DNA from: Deltaproteobacteria bacterium
GTDB lineage: Bacteria; Desulfobacterota_B; Binatia; UBA9968
Assembly (NCBI GenBank): GCA_005879255.1
Contig: VBKY01000078.1
Location: 1-20,066 of the forward strand
Length of the DNA stretch: 20,066 nt
Reading direction: 5' to 3'
Both the position numbers and the translations under genes were made by a program. Within the stretch, counting starts at the first letter, position 1; each line of letters begins with the position of its first letter. The notes under the pieces were generated by a model. It was not told where the DNA came from and ran no database searches. It saw nothing but the letters and a program-made list of their open reading frames with translations. Positions 6,623 to 14,097 of this stretch are shown in pieces.

Positions 6623-7735
6623 TTATTGAAGTATCTTCTCAGCAAATTTTTGCGACTTCATTCTTACTTCAACGCACTTGTCTTCCAAATAATTGCGCAA
6701 GCGCTCGTTGTCTTTCACACTCAGATAATCTTTGGCTGCCTCAACGCCCTCTTTGACCATCCACTTGGTATCCACGTCCAAGCGGCGCGTGCCATGCAGC
6801 AGCGCTCGGCTGTAAAGCTCCTGCCCATCCTTGCTCAAGAGCCAGTTCACGAAAACCTTTGCGGCATTGGGATGCGGCGGATTCTTGAGAATCGCCAGAC
6901 TGCCATAGCCGTTGCTGGAAGGCGTTCCCTCGCGTGGTTCGGGAAGACTTTTGACCGGCAGGCCAGCTTTGACGAAAGGTTCCGTCTGCGCGACACCGAT
7001 ACCGAGTGTGAGCGCCACCTTCGCTTTTGCCAACGCTTCGGCGAGCTGCCGCAGGTTCTGTGTGACGAAAAGATCTTGCTGCACGAGTTTTTTGAGATAG
7101 TCCTCCCCTTTGATGTCCCAAAGATACGACCACACCGACAAACCGGAGCCCGGCACGCGAGGATCGCTCAACCCGATCTTCCCTTTCCACTTCGGATCGA
7201 GAAAATCATCCAGTGAACGAAGCTCGTCGGGCTTCGCCAGCGTCGTATTGTACCAAAAGCCTTCCGTGGTCTTGGTCGCGATGAAAGAATAAAAGAGCCG
7301 CGTGCTGCTCACGTTGTCCATAAAAACATGACCGCCCCACCAATTTTTCGGATCTTTCACTTCGGGGAGAACCATGTAATTTTCCGCTTGATCGAACAGT
7401 CCGGTCTTGATCAGCGGTACACCGGTACACGAGCCAAAGATGAAAGTGTCGAAGTAACGCACGCCCGCTTTGCCTTCGGTGACGACGCGGTTGGCGATCT
7501 GCGGTCCCGTCGCGGCAAATAGCTCCAACTCAAAACCAAACTTCGCTTTGAATGCGCTCTCGAGCTCCTTTCTCAACTCCGCGCTCGGCGGAATACCGAC
7601 GACGACCTTTCCTTCCTTCTTTGCCGCCGCGAGCGTTTTCTCCCACTCGCTCTGCCACGATGTCTGCGCATTCGCGTGCCCAATCGCGAATACGAAAGCA
7701 AGAATGATTGAAACGATTCGGGATAGCTCCTTCAT
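6623..7735 (-). CDS. Iron/thiamine-type ABC substrate-binding protein (copy 2)
   Basis: A 370-residue protein from the ATG at 7735; the frame stays open to a GTG at 7765, but the signal peptide (MKELSRIVSIILAF...ANA) fits the downstream ATG. It is a clear paralogue of the protein at 3937. Both share SWQSEWEKTLAAAKKEGKVVVGIP-type starts, NWWGGH, a PKWKGKIG block, QDLFVTQNLRQLAEALAK and NPPHPNAAKVFVNWLLSK, with identity over most of the length. Residues thought to line the cleft differ, for example SCTGVPLIKTG against GATPLSMVAAG, so ligand preference may have diverged. It would work in the periplasm. It lies upstream of the UbiD gene, with a 93-bp repeat-bearing gap between them. Confidence 0.88.
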   Translation of the reverse strand: MKELSRIVSIILAFVFAIGHANAQTSWQSEWEKTLAAAKKEGKVVVGIPPSAELRKELESAFKAKFGFELELFAATGPQIANRVVTEGKAGVRYFDTFIFGSCTGVPLIKTGLFDQAENYMVLPEVKDPKNWWGGHVFMDNVSSTRLFYSFIATKTTEGFWYNTTLAKPDELRSLDDFLDPKWKGKIGLSDPRVPGSGLSVWSYLWDIKGEDYLKKLVQQDLFVTQNLRQLAEALAKAKVALTLGIGVAQTEPFVKAGLPVKSLPEPREGTPSSNGYGSLAILKNPPHPNAAKVFVNWLLSKDGQELYSRALLHGTRRLDVDTKWMVKEGVEAAKDYLSVKDNERLRNYLEDKCVEVRMKSQKFAEKILQ

Positions 7736-7798
7736 GTTGGTTTTGAATTGCAACAGTCCTAGCACGGCAGAACCGCAACCAAAGATTAAAAGGAAAAT

Positions 7799-7877
7799 TT
7801 ACCGCAGAGACACAGAGTTCGCAGAGATTTTATTTTCAAACTCTCCCCCTCCGCGTCCTCAGCGCCTCAGCGGTGAA
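7799..7877. repeat. Palindromic intergenic repeat, second member of the 9-bp-periodic type
   Basis: The left arm (7799-7826, ttaccgcagagacacagag...) and the right arm (7849-7877, ...gcgcctcagcggtgaa) are imperfect reverse complements around a T-rich/CT-rich centre. Like the element at 9-86, the arms consist of degenerate ~9-bp units (accgcagag / acacagagt / tcgcagag). It fills most of the gap between the bicupin stop and the upstream end of the binding-protein gene. Confidence 0.65.
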
Positions 7878-7919
7878 TGATCCTTCGTTCTCTTCGACAC
7901 CGCCGCCGCAACAAAGACT

Positions 7920-8930
7920 TTACTGAACGTCGAAACGCGTTTCGCGCTCGGAAACATTGTTGAATGCTTTCGGATGAACCAGCTTGCGGCTGTAAAGCAC
8001 CATGCGCAGAAAGCCGGGGCTACCCGTGATCCGATGGGCGACACCACGAGGAATGTAGGACATCTGCCCGGGATCGAGCTCGAGCGCACCCCACTCGGTG
8101 TGATTCAGCGAATGACCGCGAAACTGAAACCAGATCTCGTCTTCATCGCAGCCGCGATGAAATCCATTTTGCTCTTCTTCGAGATTATAAACATCGACGC
8201 GAAACTCCTTGCCGTTGTAAAGTATCGGAGCACGCGCTCCGCCCTTGCCGGTCATGCCGGTAAAATAATTGAACGCGCTTAGTTTCTTAACGACACGACC
8301 GCCTTCCCGCTTGCACCCAATGAGTGCCGCAACATCACGCTCGACCCAAAGATCCGATTGCGGGTCCCAGAAACTGATATGCTCCAAGACTAGTCCTTGA
8401 CCGCCAGAGTCCGATTTGCCGCCGTTCGCGAGCCCGATCGGTTCGGAAGGGCGGACGGCAAACTGCCTTTGCATCGTCGGCTTTTCCGGATCCACACCTT
8501 CGGTCACACACTCTTGCGTCGCCACGCGCACGCGCAAGCATTCGTCCGTGCCCGTCGTGCGGTGCGAGATCGCCGCCGGAACGAGAACAATTTCGCCGGG
8601 CTCGACTTCAACGACGCCCGATTCGCTTTCAATCTTCGAGCGCCCGCAGAATTGCAAATAAACCACGTCATGGTCCGCCGCGCGCGTGAGCTGCGCCTCG
8701 CGTCCGGCGATATGTTCGACGGCGACCCGCAAACTGTCGCCCTCGAATATCGCAACTCGCGCGCGATTGCCGGAAAGCGGCGTGCTCCGAAGCAGATCGA
8801 ACGGGCGAATTCTCGGGACCATTCTTTGCCCCATGCGGGCCGTGCCGATGACCGCGCTTTCGTCGCGTTCCATCCAGATATGCTCGGGCGGCTCCCTGTG
8901 CGTCATGAACTCGCGTATTTTCTTAGCCAT
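7920..8930 (-). CDS. Bicupin protein, homogentisate-dioxygenase-like
   Basis: A 336-residue cytoplasmic protein made of two similar cupin halves. The first cupin (about 60-140) has HDVVYLQFCG, then VEPGEIVLVPAAISHRTTG. The second (about 235-315) has FHRGCDEDEIWFQFRG, then LDPGQMSYIPRGVAHRITG. Even the lead-in sequences repeat (WMERDESAVIG and WVERDVAALIG). Probable metal ligands in the second cupin are His258, an acidic residue at 262-264, and His299; the first cupin has His87 and His123 but a less canonical set. The layout resembles homogentisate 1,2-dioxygenase-like and other bicupin ring-modifying proteins, but the exact reaction is unknown. A strong aggggga ribosome site supports the start. 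Its neighbours are two binding-protein genes in the same direction. Confidence 0.75.
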   Translation of the reverse strand: MAKKIREFMTHREPPEHIWMERDESAVIGTARMGQRMVPRIRPFDLLRSTPLSGNRARVAIFEGDSLRVAVEHIAGREAQLTRAADHDVVYLQFCGRSKIESESGVVEVEPGEIVLVPAAISHRTTGTDECLRVRVATQECVTEGVDPEKPTMQRQFAVRPSEPIGLANGGKSDSGGQGLVLEHISFWDPQSDLWVERDVAALIGCKREGGRVVKKLSAFNYFTGMTGKGGARAPILYNGKEFRVDVYNLEEEQNGFHRGCDEDEIWFQFRGHSLNHTEWGALELDPGQMSYIPRGVAHRITGSPGFLRMVLYSRKLVHPKAFNNVSERETRFDVQ

Positions 8931-9002
8931 CTTGTCCCCCTATTGATTAAACGCATTGACGAATGACGATGCTCCAATCTCTTATATCGAAGCACACTAA
9001 CG

Positions 9003-9983
9003 TTACAACTTAGGCTTCCAGCTTTTCTTAAGCTCAGTGTAGATTTTCTTAATGATGCTATAGTCGTAAAACCTGCTCGGATCGGGAACGTTCGCGGTTT
9101 TGATCAATTCCGCGCGCGTCAAAATTTCTTCCTTCAGCACTTCGTCCGCAACCGACCCTTCATCGGTCATGCTACTCAATGCCGTGTCATAATCGACTAA
9201 AAGCGCATCCGGCGGCAATGGAGTATGCTTGGACACCATCGCGATTGTCGGCTCTTTGTAACGGCGTGCAAATTCCCTGCCCTTCGCCAATGCGCGGAGA
9301 AATCGCTCAACCAACGCGGGATTGTCGGCTAGCAATTTGTTTGATACCGCGACGCCGTTCCAAACGAGTTGGATTTCCTTGCTGATATCGGCGAGGGTGT
9401 TCGCGCGAATCGATCCGATCTGCGTGATATCTCTCGGCGATAGCGGGGCGGCATCGACGGAGCCGGACAGGAATGCCGGAAATCGCGCTTCGCTTCTTAC
9501 CGCAATGAAGAGAAATGATTTCGGATCCAGCCGATACTTCTTTAACAGCAGTAACGTGGACAGATGGCCGGTGTCGCCAAAAGTGTTGACGGCGATTTTC
9601 TTCCCGATCAGGTCCTGCAGGGTCTTAATCTCAGGTTTGTTCGAAAGCAATTTGTAAGTCGGTCGTGATTGATTGGTGTAAATAATTTTGACCGGACCGC
9701 CGCGCAGCGCTGCGCTGAGAGCCGATCCTGCGGACGAGCTGAAGTGTATTTGACCTGATAGCAGAGTCTGGGTCGCGGAGCCTCCCCCGGATCTGAGGAT
9801 TTTTATGTTGAGCCCTTCCTCGGAAGGATAGCCCTTCTCGATTGCGACAACATGGTCCATGTACGCCGCCCCGAGCGAGGCGTAGGAGACGGTAATGTCT
9901 TCGGCGAAAAGCCTGTCCGAACCAGCCGAAAGAACGAGCGCCAACAAACCACCGATGATTTTTTTTCTTAGATTACAATACAT
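9003..9983 (-). CDS. NMT1/THI5-like ABC substrate-binding protein
   Basis: A 326-residue protein from the ATG at 9983. An agaggggag ribosome site directly precedes it, and a signal peptide (MYCNLRKKIIGGLLALVLSAG...LFA) follows. The frame stays open for 77 more codons upstream, but that stretch is repeat DNA. The mature part shows the NMT1/TAXI-like periplasmic-binding pattern: ITVSYASLGAAYMDHVVAIEKGYPSEEGL, LRSGGGSATQTLLSGQIHF, KTLQDLIGKKIAVNTFGDTG and VERFLRALAKGREFA. These proteins bind small organic ligands such as pyrimidine precursors, sulfonates or nitrate-like molecules. It is more distant from the group at 14098, 17394 and 18500. The ligand is unknown. Confidence 0.87.
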   Translation of the reverse strand: MYCNLRKKIIGGLLALVLSAGSDRLFAEDITVSYASLGAAYMDHVVAIEKGYPSEEGLNIKILRSGGGSATQTLLSGQIHFSSSAGSALSAALRGGPVKIIYTNQSRPTYKLLSNKPEIKTLQDLIGKKIAVNTFGDTGHLSTLLLLKKYRLDPKSFLFIAVRSEARFPAFLSGSVDAAPLSPRDITQIGSIRANTLADISKEIQLVWNGVAVSNKLLADNPALVERFLRALAKGREFARRYKEPTIAMVSKHTPLPPDALLVDYDTALSSMTDEGSVADEVLKEEILTRAELIKTANVPDPSRFYDYSIIKKIYTELKKSWKPKL

Positions 9984-10015
9984 CTCCCCTCTAAGAAATA
10001 TCCCGGGATGAAACG

Positions 10016-10121
10016 GGGGACAGGCAACTTTTTCGCCGACTGCTTTCTCGGGGACTGGCTGCTTTTGTATTTCAAAAGCTGCCTGTCCCATGACCGGTGA
10101 TCGAAAAAGTAGCCAGTCCCC
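10016..10121. repeat. Four-unit nested palindromic repeat (REP-doublet-like)
   Basis: Four related units occur as two inverted pairs: ggggacaggcaactttttcg (10016-10035), ggggactggctgcttttg (10050-10067), caaaagctgcctgtccc (10073-10089) and cgaaaaagtagccagtcccc (10102-10121). The inner pair makes a stem with a 5-nt loop and the outer pair can close around it. This layout resembles REP doublets (BIME-like). It occupies the leader between the M29-like gene end and the SBP start, and it explains why the SBP frame appears extended. Confidence 0.75.
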
Positions 10122-10216
10122 TCCTCCTGCTTCACTTTGGTTGTGGCTTGGCCACGCTAGGCTCTTCGCAGTGATTCCTTCCCCGCTCTCCTCTTCACCG
10201 ACCTCACGCCTCACGC

Positions 10217-11932
10217 CTAACGCCTTACGGCTTGCTTCCCCGCCGGATAAAAATACTCATACGTCCCGTCATCCACCCTCTTGAAGATGCTCGTGACCGT
10301 TTTCCATGGATCTTTGGCGTAGTCGTCGTAGCGCCCCTTCGTGTTGATGCCGGGAATCTCCGGCACCCAATCTTCGGCTAGTAACTCTTTCGGATCGCCG
10401 TAACGAGAAGTTAGCGCGCGCACTTCTGGGCTATCGAGCGACGACATACGGCCCTTGTTAATGATGGTCACCCAGGTATTTTTCGTGCCGCGCACACGGA
10501 GCCTGTAGGTGGTGAAATAATTGTGGATATGAAACCAGTGGTCGTCCGGTAGATTGTTCTTCTTGGTGAACTCGACCCATTCCTTGGCCCACTCGGGCGA
10601 GTCGGGTCCATGGTGCACCCGGATGCCATGGCCGTAGTGCATCACGCCGCTGCGATTTCTCTCCGTGGTGTTTTCTCCCACCATATTCTCATCCGGCCTC
10701 CTCTTATAGAATTTTGGATTGGTGCCCAGCGCGGCTTCGTAAAGCAGCCAATAGCCCGGACGGTCGTGATAGGGATAGGTTACTTCGTTGATCCGCGGAT
10801 ACTTGAGGAACTCACGCCAAGCGTCGGCGTACACACCCGTCCCCTTTACGTCGGCGACGAAGCCATCCTTGATTTGAACTTCAGTTCGCGGAAAATGGCC
10901 CGCGTGATTCGCCGTGCCGGCGATGACACCGTTGGGCTTTGGCGTCGGCGAGCGTGGGTTCCATTTCTTCTGGAACGCCGGATATTCGACAACAGAATAC
11001 GGAAAGCGTCCCGTTGCTTGATTGGGGAACATATAAAGATGTCCCTGCTGATAAACGCCACGCGCCCAGCGCTCCGACATATCTTCGGTGAGTTCCGAAG
11101 CGAGATTTGTTCCTTCCGGATCAGTGATCTGCAGATGATCGGCCCAACCGATCGGCTCGATGGTCCGCTCCTCGGCAAGCCGCCACACATCGCCGGGAAA
11201 TGAAGAAATCTTGCTCATCACCGTCCAGCGGTTATCGTAGACCATCACCCCCAGATACTTCTCTTCATACGGGCGCACATAACGCCGCAACGTCGTTGTG
11301 CCGCCGGTGCCCCAGAAAAAACCTCTCACGTTCGGATTTTTCTCTAAAAACTGCTTGATTCCCTTGCCGATATTTTCCCTATCGAGTTTCTTGGCAACTT
11401 CTTTCAAGCGATCGGAAACGTCGGCCTTCGCCGGATAGAGCGCCTCATAAAGATCCGGTCGTCTTTCCTTGAGCCATTTCTTGGGCGCTTCGGGATCGGC
11501 AAACCGCTCGTCGATCCATCTTCTTGCCTCCATGTAGCCCTGTTCTGAAGAGAATTGTCGGCGTGCTTTGCGCAGTTCGGCGGCGTCGGCGCGGCTGACA
11601 CCGACCAGCTCATGTTCATAGAGCAAATTCACTTTCACGCCGCGTTCTTCAATGGCGCGCTTGATCGCCTGCACGACCATGTCCTCAGCGCTCGCCGCCA
11701 AAACCAGCGCAACGCTCTCGCCGTCTTTCAGAATTCCAAAGCCGTCGCCCTGCAAGCCGGTCGTCTGCCGCGCGATCGCGCGCGCGTAGGGCATGACTTC
11801 ATCGATCGACTTCGGTGCCTTGGTGTAAGAGGGGAAACGGGGCGAGGGATAGACATTCTTCTCAGCGCCATACGTGCGGCCACTGAGCGCTAGACAAACC
11901 AATATCGGAACTCCGGCAATCCAGTGTTTCAT
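10217..11932 (-). CDS. Secreted M29/aminopeptidase-T-like protein (intact copy)
   Basis: A 571-residue protein from the ATG at 11932, preceded by aggaag. It has a signal peptide (MKHWIAGVPILVCLALSGRTYG). The N-terminal part (about 85-130) resembles the M29 alpha/beta domain: SVALVLAASAEDMVVQAIKRAIEERGVKVNLLYEHE. The C-terminal part has ITDPEGTNLASEL, HLYMFPNQATGRFPY, GVIAGTANH, LLYEAALGTNPKF and HHGPDSPEW, in the order of M29 metallopeptidases (COG2309). The Glu normally seen in the 'GEVFT.P' block is replaced here by HLYMF, so peptidase activity is doubtful; a binding or different hydrolytic role is possible. It is much longer than the usual ~400-residue M29 enzymes, and it would be periplasmic. 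A paralogue lies at 12359. Confidence 0.6.
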   Translation of the reverse strand: MKHWIAGVPILVCLALSGRTYGAEKNVYPSPRFPSYTKAPKSIDEVMPYARAIARQTTGLQGDGFGILKDGESVALVLAASAEDMVVQAIKRAIEERGVKVNLLYEHELVGVSRADAAELRKARRQFSSEQGYMEARRWIDERFADPEAPKKWLKERRPDLYEALYPAKADVSDRLKEVAKKLDRENIGKGIKQFLEKNPNVRGFFWGTGGTTTLRRYVRPYEEKYLGVMVYDNRWTVMSKISSFPGDVWRLAEERTIEPIGWADHLQITDPEGTNLASELTEDMSERWARGVYQQGHLYMFPNQATGRFPYSVVEYPAFQKKWNPRSPTPKPNGVIAGTANHAGHFPRTEVQIKDGFVADVKGTGVYADAWREFLKYPRINEVTYPYHDRPGYWLLYEAALGTNPKFYKRRPDENMVGENTTERNRSGVMHYGHGIRVHHGPDSPEWAKEWVEFTKKNNLPDDHWFHIHNYFTTYRLRVRGTKNTWVTIINKGRMSSLDSPEVRALTSRYGDPKELLAEDWVPEIPGINTKGRYDDYAKDPWKTVTSIFKRVDDGTYEYFYPAGKQAVRR

Positions 11933-11945
11933 ATCTTCCTCCGAT

Positions 11946-11975
11946 GTCATTCTGAGCGAGAGCGAAGAATCTCTC
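11946..11975. repeat. Left inverted repeat flanking the GIY-YIG gene
   Basis: gtcattctgagcgagagcga, then agaatctctc. The reverse complement of 12279-12307 matches it at about 26 of 30 positions. The repeat contains the stop codon and the last eight sense codons (EILRSRSE) of the GIY-YIG gene, so gene and repeat are fused at this end. Confidence 0.8.
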
Positions 11976-12267
11976 CCTTGTACCAATCTGAGCTCAAGTC
12001 TTCCCATTTGGGATTTACCGAGCTAATCAATGCAAGCTTTTTCTTCCGAAGCCACCCTTTGATTTGTTTCTCCCGAGCTATTGCTGTTTGAACATCGTTG
12101 GTCTCTTCGAAATAGACAAGTCTTGTAATGTTGTACTTCGCAGTAAAACCAGGAAGCAGCTTGTTTTTGTGCTCAAAAACCCTCTTTGTGAGATCATTTG
12201 TCACTCCTGTGTAAAGAGTATTCGATTCGTTGGTCATAATGTAAACGTAGTAGGACTTGTACAGCAT
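11947..12267 (-). CDS. GIY-YIG nuclease-like protein (UPF0213/YhbQ-like)
   Basis: A 106-residue protein with a single GIY-YIG domain: YYVYIMTN (residues 6-13), LYTGVTNDLTKRVFEHKN (18-35) with Arg29 and His33, Tyr45, and IAREKQIKGW (63-72) with the catalytic-type Glu66. All residues expected of an active member are present. Such stand-alone proteins are presumed nicking nucleases; their role is not settled. The usual family end (NPKWEDL at 85-91) is followed by a short tail whose last eight residues come from the flanking repeat. It lies between two paralogous secreted M29-like genes and is unrelated to them in function. Inverted repeats 11946-11975 and 12279-12307 bracket it like the ends of a mobile unit. 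Confidence 0.9.
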   Translation of the reverse strand: MLYKSYYVYIMTNESNTLYTGVTNDLTKRVFEHKNKLLPGFTAKYNITRLVYFEETNDVQTAIAREKQIKGWLRKKKLALISSVNPKWEDLSSDWYKGEILRSRSE

Positions 12268-12278
12268 CGGTATACTCT

Positions 12279-12307
12279 GAGAGATCCTTCGCTTTGCTCA
12301 GGATGAC
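12279..12307. repeat. Right inverted repeat flanking the GIY-YIG gene
   Basis: gagagatccttcgctttgct, then caggatgac; the inverted counterpart of 11946-11975. It ends 11 bp upstream of the GIY-YIG start codon. Each copy also contains a small palindrome (atcct...aggat), typical of REP-like sequences. Confidence 0.8.
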
Positions 12308-12358
12308 ACCTGCGTATCGATCCCGTCGAGTTTTAGCCGGCTAACCAACGAACCCGGA

Positions 12359-14054
12359 TCACTTTTTTTTCAGCGCCGGATAAAAATACTCATAGCTCGA
12401 AGACTCGATCTTCTTCATCACCATCACTTGGGTCTTCCACGGATCCTTCGCGTAATCCTCATAGCTCCCGGGCGCATTGATTCCAGGTAGATGCGGCGAC
12501 CAATCGTCGGCGAGGAGATCCCTTGGATCGCCATAACGCGATGCGAGGGCGCGGACCTCCGGCGCCCTGTAGGCGGTTATCTCTCCTTTGTCGATCACCG
12601 TGAGCCAGGTATTTTTCGTGCCTCGGATGCGAATCCGATAGGTCGGCAGCGTGTTGTGAACATGCCACCAATGATCGTTGGGCAGCGCATGCTGCGCGGC
12701 GAAATCCATCCACTCTTTCGATTCCAGCGGCTTGTCCGGCCCATGATGTAGACGCAAGCCGAATCCCCAATGAATCACCCCGGCGTTGTTCCGCTCCGAG
12801 GAATTTGTCCCTTCCATAGCTTCGTCCGGCCGCTTGAAAAACTTGGGATTGGTCCCCAGCCCGGCTTCATAGATCCACCAATAGCCGGGTTGATCGTGGA
12901 AGGGATAAGTGACGTCGTTGATCTTGGGGTACTTGAGAAACTCGCGCCACACTTCACCGTAGATTCCTCCGCCCTTTACCTCCGCCACGTAGCCGTCTTT
13001 CAAACGGACCTCGATTCTTGGATAAGATCCGGTGTGATTGGTCGTGCCGGCAAAAATGCCGTTAACCTTGAGCAGAAACCGGGGATTATATTCTTTCGTG
13101 AAGGCAGGGTAGTCCACCGTTGAGTAGGGAAACCGGCCCGTCGCCTGGTGGGGAAACATATAGAGATGTCCCTGCTGGTATCCACCCTTGGCCCACGCCT
13201 GTGCCTGCTTTTCATCGACATCAAAAGTGAAGTTGGTTCCTTCCGGATCGGTGACATGCACACGGTCGACCCACGCTAGAGGCTCGATGATTCGCTCTTC
13301 GGCAAGCCGCCAGACGTCCCCCGGAAAAGTCGCGGCCTTGTTCATGAGCTCCCAGCGGTTGTCAAAAATGAAATTGCCGAAAAATTTCTTGCTGTGCTCG
13401 CCCATCGTTCGGCTCGCCGCCGTGCGGCCGCCGCGCTGGAAGAAAACGGCATTGACTTCGGGGTGTTTGTCCAGATATTTGATCAGGCCGTCCGAAAGAC
13501 CCTTGCGCGTAAGCTTGTCGACCGTAGCTTTGATCTGCGGTGTAACATGAGCGTCTTTTTTTTCGAATAGTGCCTTATACAGGTCCGGTCTCCTCTCCTT
13601 CAGCCATTTTTTTGGGATTTCCCGGATCGGCAAACTGCCTGCTGATCCAACGTTCGGCTTCCATATAACCTTGCTCGGAAGTGAAATCGCGCGTAGCCTC
13701 CCTGGCTTTGCGCGCCTCCTCCTTGCTGATCCCAACGAGCTCATAGTCAGGAACAATTTGAACCTTGACCCCGCGCTCCTCATAAGCGCGCCTGATCGCC
13801 TGCAGCACCATCTCTTCCGCGGTGGCTTCCGTCACGATCAGCACGGTTCCCTTCTCCACCAGTCCAAGCGGAGTCCGGCCACCGGTCTGGCGCACCGCCG
13901 CGCGGGCATAAGGCAAGACATCGTCGATCGATTTTGGCGGCTTCACGTAGGACGGGAACCGGGGCGGAGGATAAGTGGTCTTTTCTGCGTTGAAGGCGTC
14001 ACCAGACCACGTTGATGCGGTTAAGATGACGAGTAAAACTATCCAGAGTTTCAT
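12359..14054 (-). pseudogene. Secreted M29-like protein, second copy, frameshifted at an A7 tract
   Basis: From the ATG at 14054 (after gggaggtctt) the first frame gives a signal peptide (MKLWIVLLVILTASTWSGDAF) and an N-terminal domain like that of the copy at 10217. At FADPGNPKK it runs into MAEGEETGPV and stops. The family sequence (KKWLKERRPDLYKAL) continues in another frame to the stop at 12359. The break falls on seven consecutive A residues (T at 13607-13613). One A too many explains it, and the rest is collinear with the intact copy: VTDPEGTNFTFD, HLYMFPHQATGRFPY, IYEAGLGTNPKF, LHHGPDKP. It could be a fresh mutation, a homopolymer error, or transcript slippage. A repaired product would have about 564 residues. 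Confidence 0.8.
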
Positions 14055-14097
14055 AAGACCTCCCTGTTTTGTCCATGTCGTTTGTAGTTCAGTTCCG

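Noticed and set aside
9984..10214. 77-residue upstream extension of the binding protein at 9003
   Set aside because: It covers the four-unit repeat and lies upstream of the ribosome site and signal peptide start.
13607..13613. Programmed -1 ribosomal frameshift at the A7 tract
   Set aside because: Restoring the frame needs one A fewer, which is +1; a -1 shift does not restore it.
13614..13783. Separate start for the downstream part of the frameshifted M29-like gene
   Set aside because: The residues encoded before the A7 tract in that frame bear no family similarity; the two pieces are one broken gene.
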